This document shows, one piece after another, positions 56,620 through 64,000 of a stretch of DNA of 64,000 nucleotides (within the stretch, counting starts at the first letter, position 1; each line of letters begins with the position of its first letter). The translations under genes were made by a program, and so were the position numbers. Origin of the DNA: Kitasatospora sp. DSM 101779 (GTDB taxonomy: Bacteria; Actinomycetota; Actinomycetes; Streptomycetales; Streptomycetaceae); NCBI RefSeq assembly GCF_025655475.1, contig NZ_JAHTIK010000001.1, positions 7,716,124 to 7,780,123 of the forward strand. The letters are read 5' to 3'. The notes beneath the pieces are model-generated. The model was not told the origin of the DNA. It did not search any database and worked only from the letters and a program-made list of their open reading frames with translations.

Positions 56620-57283
56620 GGCGGAGGCGGTCGGTGTGGTGGGTGAGGTGGTCGAGGCGGGTGGCGAGGTCGGCGTGGGCCGGGCCGAGGTGGGGGCGCA
56701 TGCCGTTCAGCGGTGCGACGAGGTCGGCAGGGTCGGGCGTGCCGAGGGCGGTGGCGAGGGCGGCCCGGGCAGGCCGTGCCCCGGCGGGCAGGTCGGTGAG
56801 GGCGCTGATCTGGGCCGCGAGGACGCGCAGGTCGGCGGCGTTGTCGCGGGCCCAGGCGGTGACCGTTCGCTCGGCGGCCCGGCGGTCGCGGACGGCTTTC
56901 ACGCGCTCGGCGCCGGTCTCCTCGCCGGTGGAGCCGCGGGCGGGTTTGAGGCGCAGGTAGCGGTTCTCGGCGGCCTGGCGGCTGGCGACGCCCATGGGGT
57001 GGGCGAGCTCCGCCCACGTGGCGCCGGCTTCCCGGGCGGTTTCCACGAGTCCGGCTTCCCAGCCGGCGAGTTGGGTGCGTACCTCGCGCAGCAGCAGCAG
57101 GGCGGCCAGGGCCTGCTCGGGGCCGTCCTGCGCCTCGGGGGCGGCGGGAGTCCGGGGCGCGGGGTTCTGGGCGGTGCGGACGGCGTCGTCTATGGCGGCC
57201 AGCGCGGATGCGGCCGCGAGGAACGAGGCGGGCTCGACCGGCTGGGGAGGACCAGCGGCGGGTCTGCGGGGCTTCTCACTCAT
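56594..57283 (-). CDS. HSP18-type transcriptional regulator (island 2)
   Basis: A 229-residue paralogue of the protein at 9334. The HTH-like block is GATWAELAHPMGVASRQAAE then NRYLRLKP. Flanking helices also match: LLLLREVRTQLAGWEAGLVE against the island 1 [17 protein letters not shown]. Its divergent partner is again an Hsp20 gene (57393). Inferred role: control of that promoter through the shared inverted repeat. The ATG at 57283 is followed by SEKPRRPAAG. Confidence 0.78.
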   Translation of the reverse strand: MSEKPRRPAAGPPQPVEPASFLAAASALAAIDDAVRTAQNPAPRTPAAPEAQDGPEQALAALLLLREVRTQLAGWEAGLVETAREAGATWAELAHPMGVASRQAAENRYLRLKPARGSTGEETGAERVKAVRDRRAAERTVTAWARDNAADLRVLAAQISALTDLPAGARPARAALATALGTPDPADLVAPLNGMRPHLGPAHADLATRLDHLTHHTDRLRHDSDQRRA

Positions 57284-57310
57284 GCAGTCACTCTATAGGC
57301 GACGCGTCGA

Positions 57311-57340
57311 CTTGTCATCGGATGGATGACGCGCTAGAAA
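57311..57340 (+). promoter_or_regulatory. Hsp20 promoter with overlapping operator (island 2)
   Basis: TTGTCA (57312-57317), 17 bases, TAGAAA (57335-57340). The perfect inverted repeat GTCATC-GGATG-GATGAC occupies 57314-57330. On the other strand TATAGA (57291-57296) could be the -10 of the regulator gene, with its -35 inside the same repeat. Confidence 0.62.
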
Positions 57341-57392
57341 GGTGTCAGGTGAAGCGCACTGGCACCCATTCGATCAGTGGAGGTGTTTCGCG

Positions 57393-57827
57393 ATGCTGCT
57401 GCGCACTGACCCGTTCCGCGAGCTGGACCGCCTGACCCAGCAGTTCATCAACACGACCGGCACGTGGTCCCGGCCGACCCCGATGCCGATGGACGCCTAT
57501 CGCGCCGGCGACGAGTACGTGATCTGCTTCGACCTGCCGGGCGTGGACCCGGAGGCGATCGACATCGACGTCGAGCGGAACATGGTGACCGTCAAGGCCG
57601 AGCGCCGCCCGCGCCAGGAAGGCGACGGCGTGAAGTGGGAGCTGTCCGAGCGCCCGCTCGGCATCTTCTCCCGCCAGGTCATGCTCTCCGACACCCTCGA
57701 CCCCGCCGGGATCAGCGCCGACTACGACGCCGGCGTGCTGACCCTGAAGATCCCGGTCGCCGAGAAGGCCAAGCCTCGCAAGATCGCGATCGCCCACAAC
57801 GGCGACCGCAAGCAGATCCGGGCCTGA
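57393..57827 (+). CDS. hsp20: Hsp20 / alpha-crystallin small heat-shock protein (island 2)
   Basis: A 144-residue small heat-shock protein, the same length as the island 1 copy. The alpha-crystallin domain has [42 protein letters not shown] and GVLTLKIPV; the tail is basic ([16 protein letters not shown]). GTGGAGGTGTTT upstream is almost identical to the leader of the first copy. It acts as a holdase chaperone. Translation should begin at 57393, as an earlier ATG lies before the ribosome binding site. Confidence 0.93.
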   Translation: MLLRTDPFRELDRLTQQFINTTGTWSRPTPMPMDAYRAGDEYVICFDLPGVDPEAIDIDVERNMVTVKAERRPRQEGDGVKWELSERPLGIFSRQVMLSDTLDPAGISADYDAGVLTLKIPVAEKAKPRKIAIAHNGDRKQIRA

Positions 57828-57956
57828 CCGCTCCCCGATGCCGTTCCGTGCCGCCCCCGATCTCTCCCCCCTCGGTCGAAGGGGCGGCCGGAACACCCCC
57901 CGACCGCCGGACACCCTCGCCGAGTCCGGCCCACCCGCTGAGACGGGGCAACGCCG

Positions 57957-58251
57957 TGAACGGCCAGAGAGCAGCGAACCCTTCGTGGTGCGGGCACACG
58001 GCGAGATCGACCCCGACACCGCCCCGCGCTCGCGCGGCGAGCCGGCAGCCCGCGCACGGGTCGCACCGGGAGACGGTGCTCGAGCGCCGGAGGTGACGTT
58101 CATGGACTGCGCGGGCCCGGGCGCCCCTGTCCGGGCCCGCAACCAGGCCGACCGCAGCGGCAGGCGCCCGGCCCTGCGCGGAACCAGCCGCTGCCCGGTG
58201 CGGCCGCACAAGCTCACCGGTGTGCACCGGCGCCTGACCGTCGAGCCCTGA
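57957..58251 (+). pseudogene. Decayed STAS-domain gene
   Basis: In one frame EPFVVRAHGEIDPDTAPRSR, then EVTFMDCAG and HKLTGVHRRLTVEP line up with the island 1 STAS protein (VTAHGEIDIATADALR, EVTFIDCGG, LALTRLDRELAVEP). The middle is scrambled: the helix after GEID is lost and the FMDCAG loop runs into GPGAPVRARN. It has the position and the odd D-C-x-G loop of the intact gene, so it is a decayed duplicate. Confidence 0.72.
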
Positions 58252-58296
58252 CCGGCGCCCGGTCGCACCGGCCCTTGGGACGAAGGGAGAACCGCG

Positions 58297-58701
58297 GTGA
58301 CTCTTCGATGGGAGGCGTTCCTGGAGGAAGTCCAGGAACGCGGTGAGTACGACACCCCGCAGGAGGCCGAGCGCGCCGCCCGGGTCGTCCTGGCCCTGCT
58401 CGGCGCCCACCTGGTCGGCGACGTGCGCGCCGAACTGGCCGCCCGCCTGCCCGAGACGATGGCCCTGATCCTGCTCAACCCCCTGCAGGCCGCCGAGCCG
58501 CTCAGCCGGGAACGCTTCGTACGGGCGACCGCGGCCTGGATCGAGGGCGCCACCGAAGCCACGGCCCTGTGGGACATCGGCGCCGTCCTGTCCACGGTGG
58601 CCGACGCCGCCGGCGACGACCTCACCGGGCGCATCCTGCTCCAGCTGCCACCCGGCTACGACCTGCTGTTCGGCCGCCGGACCGCAGGGACCCGACCCTG
58701 A
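58297..58701 (+). CDS. DUF2267 domain protein
   Basis: A 134-residue helical DUF2267 protein: FLEEVQERGEYDTPQEAERA, LALLGAHLVGDVRAELAARL and the closing LPPGYDLLFGRR. AAGGGAGA precedes the GTG at 58297. It shares its layout with the next gene, and both end in PxGYxLLFGR, which the island 1 copy lacks. Function unknown. Confidence 0.82.
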   Translation: MTLRWEAFLEEVQERGEYDTPQEAERAARVVLALLGAHLVGDVRAELAARLPETMALILLNPLQAAEPLSRERFVRATAAWIEGATEATALWDIGAVLSTVADAAGDDLTGRILLQLPPGYDLLFGRRTAGTRP

Positions 58702-58758
58702 CCACCCCTCACGCGCCGCTGGCCCGCCGGCGGCCAGCCCCTGGAAGGCCCCACGGTC

Positions 58759-59157
58759 ATGACCCGCCACCGCCACCTTCTCCAGCAGGTCCGCAACCTC
58801 GGCCGCTACACCACCGACGAGGAAGCCGAACGCGTCCTGGACGCCGTCCTGGCCCTCCTCGGCACCCAGCTGACCGGAGACGAACGCTGCGACCTCGCCG
58901 CGGTGCTGCCCGAACGGGCCCGCGCCGTCTTTGCCGCCCAGATCCCCCTGCCCCGTCCCATCACCGCCCCCGCCTTCGTCGAGAGCCTCGCCCACACTCT
59001 GGGCACCAGCCTGACCGCCGCCCGCTGGGACGCCTCCTCCGTCCTGGCCGCCCTCACCACCCTCACCGACGACAACCTCACCGACCGCCTCCTCGCCCAC
59101 CTGCCCCGCGGCTACGCCCTGCTGTTCGGCCGCGCGGACCTGGCGGCCGTCGCCTGA
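58759..59157 (+). CDS. DUF2267 domain protein
   Basis: A 132-residue DUF2267 protein, tandem relative of the one at 58297: LLQQVRNLGRYTTDEEAERV, LALLGTQLTGDERCDLAAVL, and the end LPRGYALLFGRADLA. CTGGAAGG lies before the ATG. The pair probably arose by tandem duplication. Confidence 0.82.
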   Translation: MTRHRHLLQQVRNLGRYTTDEEAERVLDAVLALLGTQLTGDERCDLAAVLPERARAVFAAQIPLPRPITAPAFVESLAHTLGTSLTAARWDASSVLAALTTLTDDNLTDRLLAHLPRGYALLFGRADLAAVA

Positions 59158-59296
59158 AGCAGCGGGTCCGACCCGCCGGCGCGGGAGCGCTTCGACGGCG
59201 GGCCTTCGTTTCGGCGATCGCGTCCTCTCGGCCGAGGCCACCGGCCCGGGGCAGGCTTGCGAACGGACACCTTTCCCCGGCCGGAAGGGAGCCCTC

Positions 59297-59701
59297 ATGT
59301 CCTCCCGGAACGGCACACGCTCCGAAAACGCGGGTGTCTGCGTGCCGCTGCTGCGGATCACCACCACGACCATCAGCGGCACCGCCCAGGTCCTCCACCT
59401 CCACGGCGAGAGCGACCACGACCAGCGCCGGCGGCTGGAGAGCGCGCTCGAGCGTGCCGTGGCCGAGTGCCCGCCCCGACTGGTCGTGGACCTCGCAGGC
59501 CTCACCTTCTGTGACTCCACCTGCCTCAACGCGCTCCTCAAGACCCGGATCGCCTCCTGCGCCGCCGGCATTCCACTCGTGCTCGCGGCACCCACCCCCC
59601 AGACCTGCCGACTGCTGGAGATCACCGGCGCCGACGAGGTGCTCACCATCCACGACAGCGTCCGCGCCGCCCTGGCCACCACCGAACCGCACACCGGATG
59701 A
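59297..59701 (+). CDS. STAS-domain protein
   Basis: A 134-residue STAS protein: TISGTAQVLHLHGESDHDQR, LVVDLAGLTFCDSTCLNALL, SCAAGIPLVLAAPTPQTCRL. The phosphorylation loop reads D-S-T-C, so unlike the island 1 protein it retains hydroxyl residues. It is likely an anti-sigma antagonist or similar switch. GGAAGGGAG lies before the ATG. Four bases separate its stop from the purine-rich lead of the next small gene. Confidence 0.85.
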   Translation: MSSRNGTRSENAGVCVPLLRITTTTISGTAQVLHLHGESDHDQRRRLESALERAVAECPPRLVVDLAGLTFCDSTCLNALLKTRIASCAAGIPLVLAAPTPQTCRLLEITGADEVLTIHDSVRAALATTEPHTG

Positions 59702-59714
59702 GGCGAGGCGACCG

Positions 59715-59948
59715 ATGGACAGACCCCGGCGCTACGCGGTCACCCTGCCCGGCCCGCCCGGTCGGCACGGGCCGCCCGAGGTCGTCGTCGTCCATCCCAC
59801 CGGCGCGTACACCGCTGCCGGGGCGCCGGTGTACGCAGATGAGGCGGGCGCATTCCGGGTGGCGATCGAAGGAGAGGCGGCCCGGCCGCTCACCGCGATG
59901 CCGGGGCCCGGCCGCCATACCTGCCTTCACGCCGTGCCACTGCCCTGA
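59715..59948 (+). CDS. Small conserved protein (DUF6296-like)
   Basis: A 77-residue protein: DRPRRYAVTLPGPPGRHGPP, EVVVVHPTGAYTAAGAPVYA, RVAIEGEAARPLTAMPG, ending LHAVPLP. The VVVHxTG...GAPVYxDExG pattern resembles a small streptomycete family I recall as DUF6296; the number is from memory. GAGGCGACCG upstream. It is probably the last gene of the DUF2267-STAS run. Function unknown. Confidence 0.6.
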   Translation: MDRPRRYAVTLPGPPGRHGPPEVVVVHPTGAYTAAGAPVYADEAGAFRVAIEGEAARPLTAMPGPGRHTCLHAVPLP

Positions 59949-60207
59949 CCCGGTGCTCGCCGCCCTCGGTTCCCGGGCACCAAGACCGGATCTTCGTCAC
60001 CGCCGCCGCTGCCCTCGGCTGTTCGCGCTGACACGCGATCATGACCTCGGTGGTGAGAGCAGGCCCTGTCCTGGGAGAACGAGGCAGTCTGGCCGTACCG
60101 CCCGCACCGGCCGGCGGGAGCCAGCGTGTCACATGGCGCCGACGCCACCCCGGGGGCATCCTGTGGGCACTTGCGATCGCGGGAACCAACGCGAGAAGGG
60201 TCCAACG

Positions 60208-61332
60208 ATGCCGGTGTCGTCGCAGGGCGTAACGGTCGTGGCGCTCCTCGCGGACCCGGACGCGCCGACGGAGATCGCTCAGCGCATGGCCCGGACACTT
60301 CCTGACCGGCTCGCCGACAAGTCAGGCCAGGGGCGACGGTTCGACGTCGAGGTGGTCAGTGAGCCCTTCACCTCGGGGACCGAGGACCCGCCCACCTTGA
60401 TGCGCCGGATCATGGACCGTGGGCGTGCGGAGAACTGGGACATCGTCGTGGCCCTCACCGACCTTCCGCTGCACTCACACGGGCGCAGGCTCGCTGTGTG
60501 TCTGAATCACCAAGACGGCTTGGTGCTGCTCTCCCTTCCTTCACTGGGGGGCCTGCGGCTGCAGACGAGGGCCCGGCAGGCCGTTGAGGAAGCCGTGCTC
60601 GGCCTGGCGGGTCCGCAAACCACTGGGGATGAAGGACCTCTGCGACGTCAGCCGCTTCCGGGGCCCGTCGTCAATCGACTCCCGCCTGTTCATGCGGGCC
60701 AATCCGGTGAGAGGGAGACCGACGATGTTCGGTACGTCGTCAGCGGGCCGCGCGGTTACCTGCGGGTGCTCGCCGGTATGGTCCGCGCCAACCGGCCGTG
60801 GCGGTTGGTGACGGGCTTGTCGAAAGCCCTGGCGGCCGCACTGGCCACGGGAGCAGTCGCCACCGTGAACTCCACCGTCTGGAGCCTGGCCGCGTCCCTG
60901 AGCACGCCACGCCTCGTGATCGCCACGGTCGGGTCTGTGGCGACCATGATCGGCTGGCTGATCGTGGACGCGAACCTGTGGCATCGATCACCGGAGAGCT
61001 CGCCGGAGGCGAGGCAGAGGGCGGCTCTCTACAACGCCTCTACCGTCGTGACCGTGGGGATCGGGGTGCTCGTCTGCTACGTGGGTTTGATGGTCATCAA
61101 CTGGGTGTGGGCGCTGTTCATCCTCAACGACCGAGTGTTCGCTTCCATGACACGTACCCCGCTCAACGCCACGGAGTACTGGACGTTGTCCTGGTTTGTC
61201 GCCTCGGTCGCCACCGTTGGCGGCGCCCTCGGATCGGGCTTGGAGAGCGACGAGGCGATCCGGGCAGCCGCCTACTCCAAGCGCGAACAGGAACGTCGCA
61301 AACTGCTGCACGACGACCACGGTGACCAGTGA
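60208..61332 (+). CDS. Conserved membrane protein of unknown function
   Basis: A 374-residue protein. A soluble N-terminal domain (1-190) starts VTVVALLADPDAPTEIAQRM and includes NWDIVVALTDLPLHSHGRR and GLVLLSLPSLGGLRLQTRAR. Four helices follow between about 220 and 350 (LAAALATGAVATVNSTVWSL, LVIATVGSVATMIGWLIV, VVTVGIGVLVCYVGLMVI, SWFVASVATVGGALGSGLES). The RYVVSGPRGYLRVLAGMVRA linker and SGLESDEAIRAAAY end are conserved in actinobacterial relatives. No catalytic function can be assigned. GAGAAGGG precedes the ATG. Confidence 0.75.
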   Translation: MPVSSQGVTVVALLADPDAPTEIAQRMARTLPDRLADKSGQGRRFDVEVVSEPFTSGTEDPPTLMRRIMDRGRAENWDIVVALTDLPLHSHGRRLAVCLNHQDGLVLLSLPSLGGLRLQTRARQAVEEAVLGLAGPQTTGDEGPLRRQPLPGPVVNRLPPVHAGQSGERETDDVRYVVSGPRGYLRVLAGMVRANRPWRLVTGLSKALAAALATGAVATVNSTVWSLAASLSTPRLVIATVGSVATMIGWLIVDANLWHRSPESSPEARQRAALYNASTVVTVGIGVLVCYVGLMVINWVWALFILNDRVFASMTRTPLNATEYWTLSWFVASVATVGGALGSGLESDEAIRAAAYSKREQERRKLLHDDHGDQ

Positions 61333-61541
61333 CCGCATGCGGGCCGGCCGGGGCTCGTACCGGTGAGTTCGCGTCCTGGACCCGCGGGAGGCCGGCAGTC
61401 GTGTCAGCCGATCTGTGGCAGGTCCTCGCGCGAAGGGCCGGGCCAGCACCGCGCGGCGCTGCTCCGAGGCGGTCTGACGGTGACGGAGCGGCTGCTCGCA
61501 GGATCGTCACCCGACGTGACCACCACGGGCTCGCCCGCGAC

Positions 61542-63413
61542 TCAACGCGGTGGGTTTGGGTCGAGCACGTTGCGGATGTGGGTGGCAATGTGCAGGTTGA
61601 GGCGTGTCTCGACGACGCCGAGGTCGTGGCCGGTGATCTCGCCGATGCGCTGGAGGCGGTAGCGGACCGTGCTGCGGTGGATGAGGAGCATCTCAGAGGT
61701 CGCGTCGTAGCTGCAGCCGCTCTCCAGGTAGCGCGAGAGTGTCATCACCAGCTCGGTGTGGTGCTGGGCGTCGTAGTCCAGCAGGCGGCCCAGCCATACG
61801 TGGACGAAGAGGTCGGCTTCCCGCTCGCCTTCGCCGGTGCCCATCATGCGGCACAGGCCCAGCTCGTCGAAGGCGGTACTGCCGTACGGGTCCTGGGAAC
61901 GGCGGCGGACGGCGAGGGCACGGACGGCCTCGTCGTAGGACTGCGGCAGATCGGCGAGGACCTCGCACCGGCCGCCGACCCCGATCGCGCCTGCGCCGGT
62001 GCCCAGGCCCTCCGAGACGGCCCTGTACAGCTCCTCTCCCGGATCACGCGGGTCCTCACCGGCCACCAGGACGACCGCTGTCGCGCCACGAGAGCCGATG
62101 AGCACGTCCCGGCGCAGCCGCTCCGCCGCCCGTGTCACCGCGTCGCAGAGCACGGCCCCCTCGGGTGCCCCCGGCCACTCCAGTACGGCGACTCTGTGCG
62201 GCCGGTGCAGGTCGTGGCCCAGGGCTGCTGCCTGGGTGAAGGCGTCCTCGGTCCCCTCGCCTGAGACCAGCTGGTCGACCAGGTCGCGGCGCAGCCGGGG
62301 CTCCAGCTCAGCCAGTCTGCGCTCGTGGAAGAGAAGGGGGGCCAGCACCCGAGCGGCCTGTTCGAGCGCCGATGTGTCCGCTTCCGCCGCCCGCTGGTCC
62401 GGATCATCCAGCACGACGACACCGAGCAGGTCTCCCGCCATCTCTATGGGCATGACCAGCCGGTCACGGTCCCGGACGGCGCCGGGCTGGCGCCGCGCGC
62501 GGTGCATCAGGGCGTCCCGGCGCCGGTTCTCCGACCCGGGGCGGGTTCCGCTGCCGACTCCCCTCTGGGGGCCACCTCCGGGGGGGCCCGCCCAGGCCCG
62601 CGGATTGCCGAAGCGGTCCTCGGTGAGGGCCGCGAATCCTGTGTGCTCGTGCAGGGTCTGGAGGATTCCCGCCTCGCCCCTGCCGGAGACGGCGGCGCGG
62701 GAGAGCGCATCATAGGTGGCGAGCCGCGAGGCCAGGGCGAAGGCAGTTCTCTTGCCGAGAGCCACGGCGGGTGACCCGTCCTCGCGCTCCGGCGGGTTCC
62801 CGGCATCAAACGGGTCCCCGCTCCCCGGCATGTCCTCCGACCCGGCGGCTGGCTCGCCGCGGCGCCTGGTGAGACGCGCGAGGACTATCCCGGTCTGCCG
62901 CGCGAGCAGATCGGTCAGGGCGGTCTCCTCGGCCGAGGGTGTGGTCAGGGACCGGACGACGAGATAGCCGAGGCAGGTTTCCCGGTACCGCAGTGCGATG
63001 GCCCGCACCCACAGTCCGCCCGGCTTGTGCAGGTGGCGGCTGCGGCCGTCCAGAGAGTCGATCCGCCGGTCGAGCAGGTCGGCGGCCACCACGTCGGCAG
63101 CGGCTGCTTCAGCTGGGGCCTCGCCGGCCCGGCTCCCCTCAGGTTCCCACGCCCCATCCCCCGGCCGGGCGACCGCGGAGGAAGCCACCCGGCGTGGTGA
63201 GCAGCGCCGCGCCAGACCGTTGTGGATGGCATAAGCCGCTTCGGCGATGAAAGGGCCGGTGGCGGCGATCGCTGCCATGCCCCCCCACAGCACCTCGCGC
63301 TCGTCCTCACCGTCGAGCATGACCGTCACCAGGCGTAGCAGTGCGTGTTGCGCGGCCGCCGGCTGCGGGACGGGGTGGAGGGGACCGGCGGTCGGAGAAG
63401 GCACAGCGTCCAT
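61542..63413 (-). CDS. PucR-type transcriptional regulator
   Basis: A 623-residue regulator. The middle (about 270-430) looks like a GAF-type sensor (LHEHTGFAALTEDRFGN, VMPIEMAGDLLGVVVLDDPD). A CdaR/GGDEF-like region follows (HRVAVLEWPG, ATAVVLVAGEDPR, AIGVGGRCEVLADLPQSYDE). The C-terminal PucR HTH is SGCSYDATSEMLLIHRSTVR then YRLQRIGEITGHDL. I chose the ATG at 63413; a longer frame reaches into the divergent dnaK leader. Divergent from the second dnaK. Target unknown. Confidence 0.82.
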   Translation of the reverse strand: MDAVPSPTAGPLHPVPQPAAAQHALLRLVTVMLDGEDEREVLWGGMAAIAATGPFIAEAAYAIHNGLARRCSPRRVASSAVARPGDGAWEPEGSRAGEAPAEAAAADVVAADLLDRRIDSLDGRSRHLHKPGGLWVRAIALRYRETCLGYLVVRSLTTPSAEETALTDLLARQTGIVLARLTRRRGEPAAGSEDMPGSGDPFDAGNPPEREDGSPAVALGKRTAFALASRLATYDALSRAAVSGRGEAGILQTLHEHTGFAALTEDRFGNPRAWAGPPGGGPQRGVGSGTRPGSENRRRDALMHRARRQPGAVRDRDRLVMPIEMAGDLLGVVVLDDPDQRAAEADTSALEQAARVLAPLLFHERRLAELEPRLRRDLVDQLVSGEGTEDAFTQAAALGHDLHRPHRVAVLEWPGAPEGAVLCDAVTRAAERLRRDVLIGSRGATAVVLVAGEDPRDPGEELYRAVSEGLGTGAGAIGVGGRCEVLADLPQSYDEAVRALAVRRRSQDPYGSTAFDELGLCRMMGTGEGEREADLFVHVWLGRLLDYDAQHHTELVMTLSRYLESGCSYDATSEMLLIHRSTVRYRLQRIGEITGHDLGVVETRLNLHIATHIRNVLDPNPPR

Positions 63414-63496
63414 AGCAAGTCCATTTGCACTCGACAGCGGCCTCCCTGGGTTACACGCTACGCCGCTCGACACGCGTTCCCACGACCGAACCGTTT

Positions 63497-63518
63497 CGGT
63501 CCCCGTCCTCGGGGACCG
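63497..63518. promoter_or_regulatory. 9-bp hairpin in the PucR/dnaK divergent region
   Basis: CGGTCCCCG, loop TCCT, CGGGGACCG. It stands between the regulator and the second dnaK and may be an operator or part of a leader. No HAIR-type repeat is visible here. Confidence 0.4.
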
Positions 63519-63655
63519 GAACCGCAGCGCGGATTGGTCCTGCCGAGGCGAGGAAGTGCGCCGCGTACCGCGCGAGGCTGCTCCTTGGTGTGGCATGCCG
63601 TCGGTACGCCTGGCTGCCCGCCGGCCGGTCCCGCGTCGCGACGGAGGAGATTCCC

Positions 63656-64000
63656 ATGGCGAAGGCAGTTGGCATCGATCTCGGCACCACCAACTCGGTC
63701 ATCGCGGTCTGGGAGGGCGGTGAGCCCTCGGTCGTCCCGAATGCGGAGGGGGCCAGGACGACCCCGTCGGTGGTCGCCTTCTCCGATGACGGCCAGCGGC
63801 TGGTCGGACAGCTCGCGCGCCGGCAGTCGATCCTCAACCCCAAAGGCACCATCACCTCCGCGAAGCGGTTCATCGGACGTCGCTACGACGAGATCTCCGA
63901 CGAGGCCAAGGCGGTCTCCTTCGACGTCGTCGAGGGGCCCGGCGGGGTGGCCCGCTTCGAGGTGAGGGGAAAGCAGTACGCGCCGGAGGAGATCAGCGCG
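63656..64000 (+). CDS. dnaK: Chaperone DnaK, second copy (cut by window end)
   Basis: The first 115 codons of an Hsp70: [20 protein letters not shown], then [20 protein letters not shown] and [20 protein letters not shown]. The FIGRRYDE stretch is that of housekeeping-type DnaKs, whereas the copy at 12688 has HVGESDWRF at this place. Only the start of the ATPase domain is inside the window. ACGGAGGAGA is a strong ribosome binding site. It may begin a dnaK-grpE-dnaJ-type operon beyond the edge. Confidence 0.95.
   Translation, partial: MAKAVGIDLGTTNSVIAVWEGGEPSVVPNAEGARTTPSVVAFSDDGQRLVGQLARRQSILNPKGTITSAKRFIGRRYDEISDEAKAVSFDVVEGPGGVARFEVRGKQYAPEEISA

Overview
The window is about 70% GC, uses GTG starts freely and packs genes with 4-base stop/start overlaps. 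It carries an F420-type oxidoreductase, an HspR-type (HAIR-like) element before dnaK, a family of Hsp20 regulators, and many secreted enzymes with ricin-type lectin domains and Tat-like signals. Together these point to a streptomycete-type actinobacterium (Streptomyces, Kitasatospora or a relative). The first 27 bases are a pure G run that looks like a contig-end artefact. The last gene, a second dnaK, is cut by the window end. I saw no rRNA, tRNA or CRISPR array.

Layout. (1) 53-2368: F420 oxidoreductase, SDR and a proline-rich peptide. (2) 2426-6652: a seven-gene Mrp/Mbh-type cation/proton antiporter operon in the order E-F-G-(MbhD)-(MbhE+B)-C-D. (3) 6665-9293: a decayed belt with an internally deleted alcohol dehydrogenase and two SDR fragments, plus intact hypothetical and hemerythrin genes. 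(4) 9334-15131: stress island 1, with Hsp20 regulator, Hsp20, STAS, DUF2267, PH-like, J-domain, DnaK and GrpE genes. (5) 15400-22857: a TetR-controlled aromatic-catabolism cluster with ring hydroxylase, extradiol dioxygenase, FAH-family hydrolase and acyl-CoA ligase. (6) 23189-24151: a lipid/diacylglycerol-kinase-like gene. (7) 24984-50327: a glycan-utilisation island. Secreted ricin-domain enzymes (unknown TIM-barrel type, GH62, GH29, GH43, GH141-like) surround a ten-gene L-fucose-type import and catabolic operon. (8) 51373-56110: asparagine use, with GntR regulator, permease, asparaginase and aspartate ammonia-lyase. (9) 56239-64000: stress island 2, a paralogue of island 1, with Hsp20 regulator, Hsp20, decayed STAS, two DUF2267, STAS, small proteins, a membrane protein, a PucR-type regulator and a second DnaK.

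How the parts fit. The two stress islands share gene content and a nearly identical bidirectional control region: TTGTCA, a 17-base spacer and a TA-rich -10, with the inverted repeat GTCATC-N5-GATGAC across the -35 and spacer. In the glycan island the extracellular alpha-L-fucosidase is divergent from the ABC importer and from fucose mutarotase, lactonase, fuconate dehydratase and dehydrogenase genes, so release, import and breakdown of L-fucose are encoded side by side. The GH62 and GH43 genes share a LacI-type operator, TTGTGAKCGTTAACAT (K = G or T), whose regulator is not in the window. Broken genes cluster at the boundaries between these blocks: APC permease, FAD hydroxylase, KDPG aldolase/KDG kinase, IS701, IS5, a phage-like HTH gene and a ricin fragment. 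This suggests the window was built by block insertion and deletion.
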